A stretch of 64,000 bases of DNA, from assembly GCA_900315545.1 (NCBI GenBank), contig OMZM01000009.1, forward strand, positions 1 through 64,000. Reading direction: 5' to 3'. The notes under the pieces were generated by a model, which saw only the letters and a program-made list of their open reading frames with translations, made no database searches and was not told the DNA's origin. This DNA comes from an uncultured Prevotella sp. GTDB taxonomy: Bacteria; Bacteroidota; Bacteroidia; Bacteroidales; Bacteroidaceae. The position numbers and the translations under genes are program-made. How positions within the stretch are numbered: position 1 is the stretch's first letter; each line of letters opens with the position of its first letter. Positions 34,392 through 44,475 of this stretch are shown here, piece after piece.

Positions 34392-34826
34392 ATGTACACA
34401 TATCGCTACCCCCACACCGCCGTTACAGTAGACGCAGCAGTGTTTGCACGCACCGCAACAGGCACAAAAATATTGCTCATAGAACGGAAAAACGAGCCCT
34501 GCAAGGGCATGTGGGCTTTTCCGGGAGGCTTCATGAACATCGACGAGACTGCCGAGCAGGCTGTCGTGCGCGAGCTGCGCGAGGAAACAGGGCTGCAGCT
34601 GGCAGCGCTGACACAGGTGGGCGCATTCACGAAAGTAGACCGCGACCCGCGCGAGCGCGTCATAACCATTGCCTTCTATGCCATCCTGGACAGCGAGGAG
34701 ACGGTCTGCGCCGACGACGATGCGGCACGCGCAAGATGGTTCAGCATAGCCAATCTGCCGCCTTTGGCATTCGACCACGCACACATACTCAGAGAAACAA
34801 TGAAGAGAATAAGGTTTCTGTTGTAG
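34392..34826 (+). CDS. Nudix hydrolase
   Basis: 144 residues with a complete Nudix box, GGFMNIDE followed by EQAVVRELREETGL (about residues 45-67), giving the G-x5-E-x7-REUXEEXGU pattern. The start VTVDAAVFARTATGTKILLIERKNEPCKGMWAFPGG is typical of ADP-ribose or NTP pyrophosphohydrolases that clean up nucleoside diphosphate derivatives. Substrate not assignable. Single gene with a strong housekeeping promoter; the TonB receptor gene 124 nt later has its own. Confidence 0.93.
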   Translation: MYTYRYPHTAVTVDAAVFARTATGTKILLIERKNEPCKGMWAFPGGFMNIDETAEQAVVRELREETGLQLAALTQVGAFTKVDRDPRERVITIAFYAILDSEETVCADDDAARARWFSIANLPPLAFDHAHILRETMKRIRFLL

Positions 34827-34892
34827 GCAAAACACAGAACAATCTATTACGACAAGACCGTAAACGACGGAAAAAATCATTATTTTTTAGTA

Positions 34893-34924
34893 TTGTAAGC
34901 GTTGTTGGTAATGTGTACCTTTGC
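34893..34924 (+). promoter_or_regulatory. Promoter of the TonB receptor gene
   Basis: TTG at 34893-34895 and TACCTTTGC at 34916-34924, 20 nt apart. Confidence 0.65.
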
Positions 34925-34950
34925 AGCACATTTTTTAACAACGATTCAAT

Positions 34951-37356
34951 ATGAAGAAAACAACAACTATCTTATTATTTCTTATTATAGGCATATCGTA
35001 TGCCTTTTCGCAAGATACATATTCCATTCTTTACGGCGACGTGAAAAGCAAAGCTGACGGAAAACACATCCCTCACGCCACGATAACCGTAAAAGGCACC
35101 AACCTTAGGACAAAGTGCGACGACAGAGGACATTTCATTCTGTCAGACATACCAGCCGGCACTCATACCGTTGTCGCATCGCACGACGGCTTCTCTGAGC
35201 AGGAAATGGAATTGCTGATGGAGCCAAACAAGAGGACCGGAGCTTTCTTCTTGCTCGAAGAAGATGCTCTGGAACTGAATCAGGTAGTGGTAACTGGTAC
35301 AAGAACACAGCACTATCTGAAGAATGTGCCCATCAGGACAGAGGTACTGACCTCGCAGGCAATAACAAACAAGAATGCACAAAATCTCTTCGAGGCTCTT
35401 GAAGGCGTGGCAGGCGTCAGAGTTGAGCAACAATGTCAGGCTTGCAACTTCTCTATGGTCAGGATGCAGGGACTTGGCGCCGAGCATACTCAGGTGCTTA
35501 TCGACGGCGAACCGATATATTCAGGCTTGGCAGGTGTCTACGGATTGCAGCAGATAGGCACCAACGACATCGACCGCCTGGAAATAGTCAAGGGAGCAGG
35601 GTCTGCACTTTATGGAAGCAGTGCCGTTGCCGGAGCCATCAACATCATAACGAAGGAACCCACGTTCAAGCCGTATGTCAACGCCGACGTGCAATTTGGA
35701 AACTGGGGACACAAGACCTACAATGCCTCAGCAGGCATGAGACGCAACAAGATAGGCGTAAACATATTTGCCCAGCGTCTGGAGGCAGATGCCGTAGACA
35801 AGACACAAGACGGCATGACACGCAGTGAGGTAAAGCACAAGGATGGCATATCAGACCGCGTAAAGAGTCAGCTCAACAACATCGGAATGGGGCTGTATTT
35901 CTTCAGTCCCTTAGCACAAAGCGACAAACTCACTCTCCGCGTGAAAGCAATGGACGAATTTCGTGCAGGAGGAATACTCGTAGACGACACATATCTCAAC
36001 CCATATACCGAAGGCACAGAGAACATAAAGACAAACCGACTGTCGGCTGACATGAACTATACACTGCCCATTGGCAGCAAATCCACCTTCAACATTGCGG
36101 CAGCCTATGTATATCACAAACGCAATGCTACCAACGATACATTCCTGAGAAGCTATAAGGACTCACACGACGGAGAAAATCCAAGCGTGGATATAATGCG
36201 TCCCTATCTGGCAAAAGAAAAGACTTTCACACCATCAATGAGCTTCACGACTACAATGGGCAGCCACACCCTGCTGCTCGGGGCACAGGGGTCGTTCACC
36301 CGACTGCGTGAAAGCGGACTATACTGCATCGACGATGAGGAGAACACTGAATACTACGGAACAGCATACACGTCGCTCAGCAAGAAGCATGCCAATGAGA
36401 TTGGTTTCTTCGTGCAGGACGAATGGACCAACGTCTTGCCAGGACTGACTGTCGTTCCAGGTATGCGACTTGACATACATAAATCGGGCGAAGAGTACGA
36501 CTCTGATGAGAAAGTATTCAATGGGACATTCCCCAAGACCAATTTTGAAAAAACTGTAGTTGCTCCGAGACTTGCCATAAAATACGACATTGATCCGAAA
36601 CTTGTGCTGAGAGCCAACTTTGGAACAGGTTTCCGTGCGCCATACGGCTTCTCGGAGGATTTGCATCTTTGCAGCGGCTCACCACGCGTATGGAAGTCTT
36701 CGACACTGAACGGAGAACGAGCAATAAGCCTCAACCTCTCGGCAGACTACTATGGGAAAAACGTGCAGGTAAGCCTCAATCTCTTCAGGACAAACCTATA
36801 CGACAAAATAGAGTTCAGCAGCGCAGACGAAAACATAAAGAAACTGGGATATACCTATCAGTGGCAGAATATCGACGATGCTTATGTACAAGGCATTGAA
36901 ATAGGAACGAAGATAAAAATAGCACGCAACATGAAAACAGGTATTAACTGGACACTGAATCAAGGCAAATACAATCATGCAAGAAACGACTGGAAAGGTA
37001 CTGAATATGAGAATGACAGCAGATTTATTTCGCGTTTCCCTATGATGACAGGCGACATCAGCCTTGACTACACTCCAGGAAGCTGGACTTTCTCAATGAC
37101 AGGCTCGCTGCAGGGAAAGATGTACATAGACTACTATGCTGAGGACGAAACAAACTCTAAAATAAAGAAAACTCCTACATTCATGCTGTTCAACTGCAGG
37201 ATAGCCAAGCAGCTTGGCAACGCGTTCACGGTATATACTGGAGGAAAGAACATATTTGGATATATACAGGATGAAAAGCACACCGACGATGCAGCATTCA
37301 TGTATGCACCCGTATTTGGAGCAACCTGTTATGTTGGAACAAGCATAAAAATATAA
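34951..37356 (+). CDS. TonB-dependent outer-membrane receptor
   Basis: 801 residues: signal peptide (MKKTTTILLFLIIGISYAFS), CarboxypepD_reg-like domain (YGDVKSKADGKHIPHATITV, about 25-100), plug domain (LNQVVVTGTRTQHYLKNVPI, then RMQGLGAEHTQVLIDGEPIY and DIDRLEIVKGAGSALYGSSA near 213), and a 22-strand barrel ending in an aromatic/aliphatic strand (ATCYVGTSIKI). The plug contains a Cys-x-x-Cys pair (QQCQACNF near 158). There is no SusD partner, so the ligand is more likely a metal complex, vitamin or siderophore than a glycan. Transcribed alone with a terminator. Confidence 0.92.
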   Translation: MKKTTTILLFLIIGISYAFSQDTYSILYGDVKSKADGKHIPHATITVKGTNLRTKCDDRGHFILSDIPAGTHTVVASHDGFSEQEMELLMEPNKRTGAFFLLEEDALELNQVVVTGTRTQHYLKNVPIRTEVLTSQAITNKNAQNLFEALEGVAGVRVEQQCQACNFSMVRMQGLGAEHTQVLIDGEPIYSGLAGVYGLQQIGTNDIDRLEIVKGAGSALYGSSAVAGAINIITKEPTFKPYVNADVQFGNWGHKTYNASAGMRRNKIGVNIFAQRLEADAVDKTQDGMTRSEVKHKDGISDRVKSQLNNIGMGLYFFSPLAQSDKLTLRVKAMDEFRAGGILVDDTYLNPYTEGTENIKTNRLSADMNYTLPIGSKSTFNIAAAYVYHKRNATNDTFLRSYKDSHDGENPSVDIMRPYLAKEKTFTPSMSFTTTMGSHTLLLGAQGSFTRLRESGLYCIDDEENTEYYGTAYTSLSKKHANEIGFFVQDEWTNVLPGLTVVPGMRLDIHKSGEEYDSDEKVFNGTFPKTNFEKTVVAPRLAIKYDIDPKLVLRANFGTGFRAPYGFSEDLHLCSGSPRVWKSSTLNGERAISLNLSADYYGKNVQVSLNLFRTNLYDKIEFSSADENIKKLGYTYQWQNIDDAYVQGIEIGTKIKIARNMKTGINWTLNQGKYNHARNDWKGTEYENDSRFISRFPMMTGDISLDYTPGSWTFSMTGSLQGKMYIDYYAEDETNSKIKKTPTFMLFNCRIAKQLGNAFTVYTGGKNIFGYIQDEKHTDDAAFMYAPVFGATCYVGTSIKI

Positions 37357-37450
37357 GAAATGTTATTGCCGGAGTGAAAAACTCCATGATACAGAAACAT
37401 AACAACCTTTTACAGGGACTGACAGAACATACATTTTGCATAGCAACAAA

Positions 37451-37485
37451 ATAATAAAGCCGCCACCCAGTGACGGCTTTATTAT
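37451..37485. terminator. Terminator after the TonB receptor gene
   Basis: ATAATAAAGCCG (37451-37462) pairs with CGGCTTTATTAT (37474-37485). It is the only hairpin between the TonB receptor and the convergent LpxA-like gene and may serve both. Confidence 0.75.
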
Positions 37486-37538
37486 TGTATAAATCAACGA
37501 ATGTATTTACAACGGATTGACTTTTTGGGCATCTCGAC

Positions 37539-38315
37539 TTATTTCTTGCCGACAATACCCTTAGTCGTCTCAGAGAGGAAACTGACAATTTTCTGTATCT
37601 CCTCACTGTCGGGAATCTGCTCGCGCACCTGGTTGACAGCGTCGAACAGGCTCGTTTGTCCGTGAAAGACAAGTCGATAGGCATTGCCAATATGCTTTAT
37701 CACCTTATCGTCAATAGCATCAAACTGACACATCATCTTGTTTACACCGCCATACTGACCATTGTTGTTGACGATGACATAAGGCGGAATATCGCTTGAG
37801 AATGTGGCTCCTGCCTGTATCATGGCGCGATCGCCGACGCGTGTGCCGGCATTTTCGATAACACTCGACAAGAAAATTACGCCGTTTCCTATCTCGCAGT
37901 CGCCGGCAATCTTCGTACCGTAGCCTACGACACAGTTGTTGCCCATCTTTGTATCGTGGGAAATATGGGCGCCTTCCATAAGCACGTTGTCGTCGCCAAT
38001 GACTGTCTTGCCACCACGATGAGTAGCACGATTGATGACAACATTCTCGCGGATGATATTGTTCTCACCTATAATACATTCCGACTTCTCGCCCCTGAAA
38101 TTGAAATCCTGCGGCAATGCACCTATGACAGAGCCCTGATGCACCTTGTTGTGTCCGCCCATGCGCGTACCGTTGAGGATGCTGACAAACGGAAAGATGA
38201 TACAGTTGTCGCCTATCTCTACATCGCCTTCTATGTAGACGAATGGGAAAATCTTGCAATTCTGACCTATTTTCGCTCTTGGGTCTATTTCTGCTTTTGG
38301 ACTTATATCGTTCAT
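37539..38315 (-). CDS. LpxA-family UDP-GlcNAc O-acyltransferase paralogue
   Basis: 258 residues from the ATG at 38315. The left-handed beta-helix hexapeptide repeats, the GALPQDFNF segment and EGAHISHD (about 112-120, with the catalytic His125-equivalent) match LpxA, the first enzyme of lipid A synthesis. Several positions differ: AGHVS reads AGDCE, the following VHQF His is missing (IENAG), and the Arg pair after the helix (GLKRR) reads KMMCQ. These contact the acyl chain or sugar in E. coli LpxA. Whether a canonical LpxA exists elsewhere cannot be seen from this window. It is followed (upstream on this strand) by an RND efflux operon with a 93-nt gap. Confidence 0.82.
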   Translation of the reverse strand: MNDISPKAEIDPRAKIGQNCKIFPFVYIEGDVEIGDNCIIFPFVSILNGTRMGGHNKVHQGSVIGALPQDFNFRGEKSECIIGENNIIRENVVINRATHRGGKTVIGDDNVLMEGAHISHDTKMGNNCVVGYGTKIAGDCEIGNGVIFLSSVIENAGTRVGDRAMIQAGATFSSDIPPYVIVNNNGQYGGVNKMMCQFDAIDDKVIKHIGNAYRLVFHGQTSLFDAVNQVREQIPDSEEIQKIVSFLSETTKGIVGKK

Positions 38316-38408
38316 AAATATCAACGTTTTATACTTTTTGCATTAAATTGACATGCACCAGTAATGGTGTTTGTACGTTCTCGGCACGAGGATAACAGCC
38401 TACAGCCG

Positions 38409-39797
38409 TTATTTTGCACCTCCGCCAAGTGCCTGATAGAGATTGACAACAGCCTGCATCTTGGCAAAATCGTCGTAGACTTTCGACAACTGCGCGTTGA
38501 GCAGAGTCTGCTGTGCAGTTATGATTTCAAGATATGAACTGCCCGAACTGCTGAACAACAGTTTCGTGTCGGCAACATTCTTCTCAAGAATTTCTATCTG
38601 ACGTGTTTCCAACTTGCTCTTTTCATCGCTCGTGTTATACTGAACCAGTGCGTTAGACACTTCACTGCCAGCCTGAAGAACAGCATTCTGCCATGTGTTG
38701 TAAGCCTGCTCATACTGAATTTTTGCAACACGCAAACCGGCAGTTAGCTGTCCGTGCATGAAGATTGGCTGCACCAGACTGCCTACAGCAGAAAGAAGCC
38801 ACTTGCCCGGATTTACAATTCCTGCGCCGGCACTGTTGGTAAACGTTCCTGTAGGACTGATAGTCAGACTCGGATAGAAGCGTGAGCGGGCTGTCTCTAT
38901 GCCATAGAAGCACTGTGCCAGCTGCATCTCGGCAGCATGAACGTCGGCACGGTTTGCCAGCAACTGTATGCCTACGCCGGTAGAAAACTCCGACGGCAGA
39001 CTCTGGTCTTCGAGCTTGCCACGCGCAATATGCTGTGCCGGTTGACCGAGAAGAAGCGACATTGAGTTTTCTACTTCACGTATCTGACGCTTCATGTCTA
39101 CGGCTTGTGTCTGCACAGAGAAATAGTTGGCTTCGGCACTCTGAACACTTGTAGAACGCGCACGTCCCAACTGCATCTGCAACTGCATCAGTTCCCATGT
39201 ATCTTTCGTCAGCGTTGTCATGTCGTCGAGCAACTCAAGCTGACGGTCGAGCATAAGAAGCGTGTAATACATATTGGCTATTGCCGAAATGACATTACAC
39301 TTCACAAGAGTCTGATAGTCCTTAGTCTGCAAGAGCAGCATCTGTGCTGAACGCTTCTGCGACAGGAATGTTCCAAACAAATCGACATTCCACTGGGCTG
39401 CTATTGGCAACTGGTATGTTTTCGTCGGTTTATTACCGTCCCACGAAGCGATTGTTCCGCTGGGTGCGAAAGTGAACTGTGGAACGAAAGCCAGCTTTGC
39501 AACTTTCAGCTGTTCCTCTACCATTCTCACATTGAGGGCTGCATTGAGCAAATCAGGATTGTTTGCAAGCGCAGTTTCTATGTGCTGCTGCAACTGCGGA
39601 TCGGTAAATACCGAGCGCCACTCAAGATTGCCAAAACTTGTGGTGTCGCTGACAACAAGGGTGTCGGTAGCCGATGCCACGTCGCGCATCAGTCCACTTG
39701 TGTTTATTTCCGGACGCTCATAGGTTCCGAATAGACTCTTGCATCCTGCAAGAGCAAACATACTTACACCTATTATTAATATATTACGTATTTTCAT
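38409..39797 (-). CDS. Outer-membrane efflux lipoprotein (TolC/OprM family)
   Basis: 462 residues. Signal peptide ending in a lipobox (FALAGCKSLF), then two TolC-type repeats of coiled coil and beta strand: IETALANNPDLLNAALNVRMVEEQL and EMQLAQCFYGIETARSRFYPSLTISPTG, characteristic of NodT/OprM channel proteins. It forms the outer-membrane exit duct of the tripartite pump. It is the third gene of the operon and starts only 3 nt after the RND pump gene. Confidence 0.94.
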   Translation of the reverse strand: MKIRNILIIGVSMFALAGCKSLFGTYERPEINTSGLMRDVASATDTLVVSDTTSFGNLEWRSVFTDPQLQQHIETALANNPDLLNAALNVRMVEEQLKVAKLAFVPQFTFAPSGTIASWDGNKPTKTYQLPIAAQWNVDLFGTFLSQKRSAQMLLLQTKDYQTLVKCNVISAIANMYYTLLMLDRQLELLDDMTTLTKDTWELMQLQMQLGRARSTSVQSAEANYFSVQTQAVDMKRQIREVENSMSLLLGQPAQHIARGKLEDQSLPSEFSTGVGIQLLANRADVHAAEMQLAQCFYGIETARSRFYPSLTISPTGTFTNSAGAGIVNPGKWLLSAVGSLVQPIFMHGQLTAGLRVAKIQYEQAYNTWQNAVLQAGSEVSNALVQYNTSDEKSKLETRQIEILEKNVADTKLLFSSSGSSYLEIITAQQTLLNAQLSKVYDDFAKMQAVVNLYQALGGGAK

Positions 39798-39800
39798 AAC

Positions 39801-42800
39801 TTATTCCTCCACTTCATATTCTACGGGTTTGCCGTGTGCATACTGTTCCAGTTCTACTCTTACATCGGTGTCTTCTTCATCATCAAACCTTATTGGCTTT
39901 AACTTCTCTTGCAGCGACTGGAAGATAACGAACAGTGTTGGCACTACGAAAATCTGACACAGCGTACCAATTAACATACCTCCTACAGCTGCGGCACCAA
40001 GTGTCTGGTTACCATTCTTGCCTACGCCGGATGCAAACATCATAGGCAACAGACCGATGATCATTGCCAAGGAAGTCATAAGAATAGGACGCAGACGTGC
40101 AGAAGCACCCAATACTGCCGACCACGTTATTGCCATACCGGTATGTCGCCGTTCAAGCGCGAACTGCACGATAAGTATGGCATTCTTTGCCAACAGACCG
40201 ATAAGCATAATCAGAGATATCTGCATATATATGTCATTTGAGTGTCCGAACAGCATAGTGAACAGGAAACAGCCTGCCAAACCAAACGGAACAGACAACA
40301 ATACTGCTAAAGGCAGAACGTAAGACTCATACTGTGCCGACAAAATAAGATAGATAAAGATGAGACACAGCAAGAAAATTATTGCCGTAGTGTTAGATGC
40401 CTTAGCTTCCTCACGTGTCAGTCCCTGATAGTCATAGCCGTAACCCTCAGGCAGAATATTGTCTGCCACTTCCTGAGCTGCTTTCAGTGCCTCACCTGTA
40501 GAATAGCCGTCAGCTACCGTAGCAGTAATACTGATAGATGTAAACAGGTTGAAACGGCTGATATTCGTAGGTCCGTAGACACGTTCTATGCGGCAGAACT
40601 CCTGCACAGGAGCCATGCCTCCAGGAGTGCGTACATATATACTGTTGAGCGACTCAGGTGTCATGCGGGTTTCAGGCGAACCCTGTATCATGACACGATA
40701 CAGCTTACCATAACTGTTGAAGTTAGATGCATAAAGTCCGCCATAGTAACCCTGAAGCGTGCTAAGTACGGTCGTAGGAGATATGCCAGACTGCTTACAC
40801 TTGCCAACATCAACATGCACCATGTACTGAGGATAGTTAGGGTTGTATGACGTCATAGCCATCTGGAACTCAGGACGCTTGTTCAGTTCAGCAATATAGT
40901 CCTGAACTACTCCGAAGAATCTATTAAGATCGCCACCAGTACGGTCCTGCATGACAAGCGAGATACCTGAGTTTGCTGAGAAACCGGCAATCATTGGCGG
41001 CGCAAAGGCTATAATCTTGGCATCCTTGATGTGTGCTGTCTTAATATATATCTGTGCAAGCACACCGTTAGCATCATACGGATTGAGGAAGAAACGGTAT
41101 ATGCCGTCGCCATTCCACAGACCGCTGAGTTTCCACCAGAAGCCCTTTTGACGTTCCTTAAACGGTTTAAGTTTGATAATGAACGTAGCCTGGTCAGAGC
41201 CAGCACCTGCGATGAAGTTGTAACCCTGTATCTGTTCACGGCTCATGATGGCTGGGTCAGCACCAAGAATAGAGTCTATCTGACCTACTACCTGCTTTGT
41301 ACGTTCAACGGAAGTAGCAGGAGGCATTGATACAGTACAGAAGAGTGTACCTGTATCTTCATCCGGAATAAGACCTGTCTTCGTAAAGAACATTGTGCCA
41401 ACGAGTGCTACTATACCTATTACAACTATCAAAAGTGTCATTACAGGACGGCGAACGATTTTCTCAACACGTCCTTTATATTTTCCGAGTACATTGTCGT
41501 AGGCTGTGTTGAACGCCGTATGGAAACGCTGAACACGAGACATCTTCACCTCGTTGCCGTGCTCATCGTGTGGTTTAAGGAATATTGCACACAGGGCAGG
41601 CGACAGAGTCAACGCGTTAAGTGCTGAGATAAAGATACTCACAGCCATCGTTACACCGAACTCGCGATAGAATGTTCCGGATGTACCACCTATAAACGAC
41701 ACAGGAATGAACACTGATGCCATGACAAGCGTGATTGAGATGATGGCTCCAGATATTTCGTTCATGGCGTCAATAGATGCCGTCAGTGCCGATTTGTATC
41801 CCTGATCGAGCTTGGCGTGAACAGCCTCTACAACGACTATGGCATCGTCGACTACGATAGCAATAGCCAAAAGCAAGGCGGAAAGGACAAGCAGGTTGAT
41901 AGAGAATCCAAACACTGAGAGGAAGAAAAATGTTCCGATGAGTGACACAGGAACGGCTATCAGCGGGATGAGCGTTGAACGCCAGTCTTGCAGGAAGACA
42001 TATATAACGATAAACACGAGTATCAGCGTGAACAGAAGCGTGAACACTACTTCTTCGATACTTGCGTATAGGAATTCTGTTACGTCGTAGTTTATCTTAT
42101 ATTTCATTCCCGGTGGGAAACTCTTTGCTTGCTCCTCAAGCTCTGCCTTTACCTGCTTGGCAATCTCGTTGGCGTTTGAGCCGGCAATCTGCTGCACCAT
42201 ACCCATGACCGACGGAATATTGTTGTTCTTCATCGATACAGAGTATTGCTGTCCGCCGAGCTCTATCTTTGCCACGTCTTTCAGTTTCAGAGTCTGTCCG
42301 CTGGCATCTGCCTTGACGATGATGTTGCCAAATTCTTCTGCCGTCTTGAAGCGTCCGGTATATCGCATGGCATATTCGTATGCCACGTTTGACTGTTCCC
42401 CGAACGTACCAGGCGCTGCCTCTATGTTCTGTTCTGCCAAAACTCCTGCTATGTCGGTAGGCACGAGTCCGTGCTGCTTCATCACGTCAGGGTTGAGCCA
42501 TATTCGCATGGCATACGTTTTCAGACCTGGACTGTTCACGTCGCCGACACCCTGGATACGCTTTATAGCAGGAATGATGTTAATGTTTGCGTAGTTGGTA
42601 AGGAATTCGTCATCGTATCTGCCGTCAGACGTCAGCGTGTACATTATGACCTGCGATGTCTGGCGCTTCATAACGGTAACACCAATCTGGTTTACTTCGG
42701 CAGGCAGGAGTGCAGAAGCCTGCGACACGCGGTTCTGTACGTTGACGGCACACATGTCGGCATTCATTCCCTGACGGAAAAGGATGCTTATCTGTGCACT

Positions 42801-43058
42801 TCCCGACGATGCTGTCGAAGAGATATAGTCCATGCCTTCCACACCGTTGATACTTTCCTCGAGCGGCGTGATGACCGAGTTCTTTACTGTTTCTGCATCT
42901 GCTCCCGGATAGCTTGTGTAGACGACTACCGTAGGAGGTGCTATATCGGGATACTGCTCTATTGGCAGAGATACCAATCCGATAAAACCCAGCAATACGA
43001 TGACGATAGATATCACCGTAGAGAGTACCGGGCGCTTTATGAAGTTTGTAAATGTCAT
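39801..43058 (-). CDS. RND multidrug efflux transporter, HAE-1 family (AcrB/MexB-like)
   Basis: 1085 residues with the twelve-TM RND plan: TM1 FIKRPVLSTVISIVIVLLGFIGL, two large periplasmic loops, and the proton-relay Asp pair in VVDDAIVVVEAVHAKLD near 405. PDIAPPTVVVYTSYPGADAET near 38 is a family hallmark. It exports drugs, bile salts or fatty acids using the proton gradient. It forms an operon with the adaptor (87 nt upstream) and the outer-membrane lipoprotein. No regulator gene is next to it. Confidence 0.96.
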   Translation of the reverse strand: MTFTNFIKRPVLSTVISIVIVLLGFIGLVSLPIEQYPDIAPPTVVVYTSYPGADAETVKNSVITPLEESINGVEGMDYISSTASSGSAQISILFRQGMNADMCAVNVQNRVSQASALLPAEVNQIGVTVMKRQTSQVIMYTLTSDGRYDDEFLTNYANINIIPAIKRIQGVGDVNSPGLKTYAMRIWLNPDVMKQHGLVPTDIAGVLAEQNIEAAPGTFGEQSNVAYEYAMRYTGRFKTAEEFGNIIVKADASGQTLKLKDVAKIELGGQQYSVSMKNNNIPSVMGMVQQIAGSNANEIAKQVKAELEEQAKSFPPGMKYKINYDVTEFLYASIEEVVFTLLFTLILVFIVIYVFLQDWRSTLIPLIAVPVSLIGTFFFLSVFGFSINLLVLSALLLAIAIVVDDAIVVVEAVHAKLDQGYKSALTASIDAMNEISGAIISITLVMASVFIPVSFIGGTSGTFYREFGVTMAVSIFISALNALTLSPALCAIFLKPHDEHGNEVKMSRVQRFHTAFNTAYDNVLGKYKGRVEKIVRRPVMTLLIVVIGIVALVGTMFFTKTGLIPDEDTGTLFCTVSMPPATSVERTKQVVGQIDSILGADPAIMSREQIQGYNFIAGAGSDQATFIIKLKPFKERQKGFWWKLSGLWNGDGIYRFFLNPYDANGVLAQIYIKTAHIKDAKIIAFAPPMIAGFSANSGISLVMQDRTGGDLNRFFGVVQDYIAELNKRPEFQMAMTSYNPNYPQYMVHVDVGKCKQSGISPTTVLSTLQGYYGGLYASNFNSYGKLYRVMIQGSPETRMTPESLNSIYVRTPGGMAPVQEFCRIERVYGPTNISRFNLFTSISITATVADGYSTGEALKAAQEVADNILPEGYGYDYQGLTREEAKASNTTAIIFLLCLIFIYLILSAQYESYVLPLAVLLSVPFGLAGCFLFTMLFGHSNDIYMQISLIMLIGLLAKNAILIVQFALERRHTGMAITWSAVLGASARLRPILMTSLAMIIGLLPMMFASGVGKNGNQTLGAAAVGGMLIGTLCQIFVVPTLFVIFQSLQEKLKPIRFDDEEDTDVRVELEQYAHGKPVEYEVEE

Positions 43059-43145
43059 AGTCTATATTGTAGTAATTAATACCAGTGTTGTATAGTTGTC
43101 TATCGCTGTTGCTTCGGCAATACGACGCACAGACACTGTTTGTCT

Positions 43146-44327
43146 TTATTTCTTCATTGCTCCCACGATATCTCCAGCCGACATTTCCTTTGCCTGCTCG
43201 TCTATCTTCTGCTGATAGCGTTCAGGTGTGATTGGGACAATCTCCATTCCGTCGGAAAGTTTGGTTATACCGTTTGTAACATATTTGTCGCCTGTCTTCA
43301 GTCCAGAAGTAACAACATAGTTCTTTCCGTCGTTCTGCGGTGCAACGGTTATTTCTGTATATTTCACCTTGTTGTCTTTGCCAACAACATAGATGAACAG
43401 TTTGTCCTGTACCTCGCTGACTACCGACTGCGGAACTATTATGGTATTGCTGCTGCGCGAAGGTATTATGACTGAGCCTGAGCCGCCGCTCTTGAGCAGG
43501 CGCTGTGGGTTAGGGAATCGTGCTATCATAGATACCGAGCCTGTTGCCGCGTCTATCATTCCGCTCATCTTTGTAACGTGTCCGGGCTGGTTGTACACTG
43601 TTCCGTCAGCCAGTTGCAGCCTTATTTCCGGCATTGATGCGATAGCCTGCTGAACACTGCCCGATGTCTTTGTCATTGCCAGAACGTCCTTTTCCGTCAT
43701 TGAGAAATACACTTCCATCGACGAGATGTTAGACACTGTTGTCAGCGGCTGTGCGCTTGAGGCACTTGCCAGCGTTCCCACTTTGTACGGCAGACTGCCT
43801 ACGACGCCCGACGTCGGACTCTTTACGTAGCAGAAGCTTAGTGTTTCCTTAGCCGACGCCAATGCTGCCTGTGCCTGTGCGAGCTGTGCGCGAGCACTCT
43901 CGTATGTGTTTCTTGCTGTCTGCAACTCATAGTCGCCTACGACCTTGTTCTCATGCAACTGCTTAGTGTTGTCGTATGTCAGCTTAGCCGTGTTTACCTG
44001 TGCCTGTGCAGTGTTGACGGCTGCCTGTGCCTGGCGTACAGCAGCCTGATAGGTAACATTGTCTATCACGAACAGGAGCTGTCCGGCACCTACACTCTGA
44101 CCTTCACGCACACAAACCTGCGTGATAAATCCGGATATTTTCGGACGTATTTCCACATCCTGTACGCCCTTGATGACTGCCGGAAAGGTTGTCTGCATGT
44201 CTGAAGATGCTCTCTCTACTGTTGCCACAGGAAACTCATTGTCGCCGAACTGCATATTTCCTTTTTTACCACAAGAAACAAGCATGGCTGTTGCTGCAGC
44301 AACAATTAATAGTCTGTTAAGTTTCAT
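43146..44327 (-). CDS. RND efflux periplasmic adaptor lipoprotein (AcrA family)
   Basis: 393 residues with a lipobox (TAMLVSCGKKG). Biotinyl-lipoyl-like domain (GFITQVCVREGQSVGAGQLLFVID near 68), a long coiled-coil hairpin full of Ala/Gln repeats (AAVRQAQAAVNTAQAQVNTAKL, about 95-170), then the beta-barrel and membrane-proximal domains (TEITVAPQNDGKNYVVTSGLKTGDKYV near 335). It links the RND pump to the outer-membrane channel. First gene of the operon, with a TACTTTTGC promoter. Confidence 0.95.
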   Translation of the reverse strand: MKLNRLLIVAAATAMLVSCGKKGNMQFGDNEFPVATVERASSDMQTTFPAVIKGVQDVEIRPKISGFITQVCVREGQSVGAGQLLFVIDNVTYQAAVRQAQAAVNTAQAQVNTAKLTYDNTKQLHENKVVGDYELQTARNTYESARAQLAQAQAALASAKETLSFCYVKSPTSGVVGSLPYKVGTLASASSAQPLTTVSNISSMEVYFSMTEKDVLAMTKTSGSVQQAIASMPEIRLQLADGTVYNQPGHVTKMSGMIDAATGSVSMIARFPNPQRLLKSGGSGSVIIPSRSSNTIIVPQSVVSEVQDKLFIYVVGKDNKVKYTEITVAPQNDGKNYVVTSGLKTGDKYVTNGITKLSDGMEIVPITPERYQQKIDEQAKEMSAGDIVGAMKK

Positions 44328-44381
44328 ATTAGTTTCGTTTTATTATTTACTTTAGTTACTGCCATATTAAAAATATGTCTT

Positions 44382-44390
44382 GCAAAAGTA
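44382..44390 (-). promoter_or_regulatory. -7 element of the RND efflux operon
   Basis: TACTTTTGC on the minus strand, 55 nt before the adaptor start. Confidence 0.65.
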
Positions 44391-44475
44391 CAAAAGATTG
44401 GAAAAAAGTTTTTATTGGCAGTTGGTTTTTTAATAATTATTTTCAAAAACAAAATATATTTGCTATTTTTTAATA

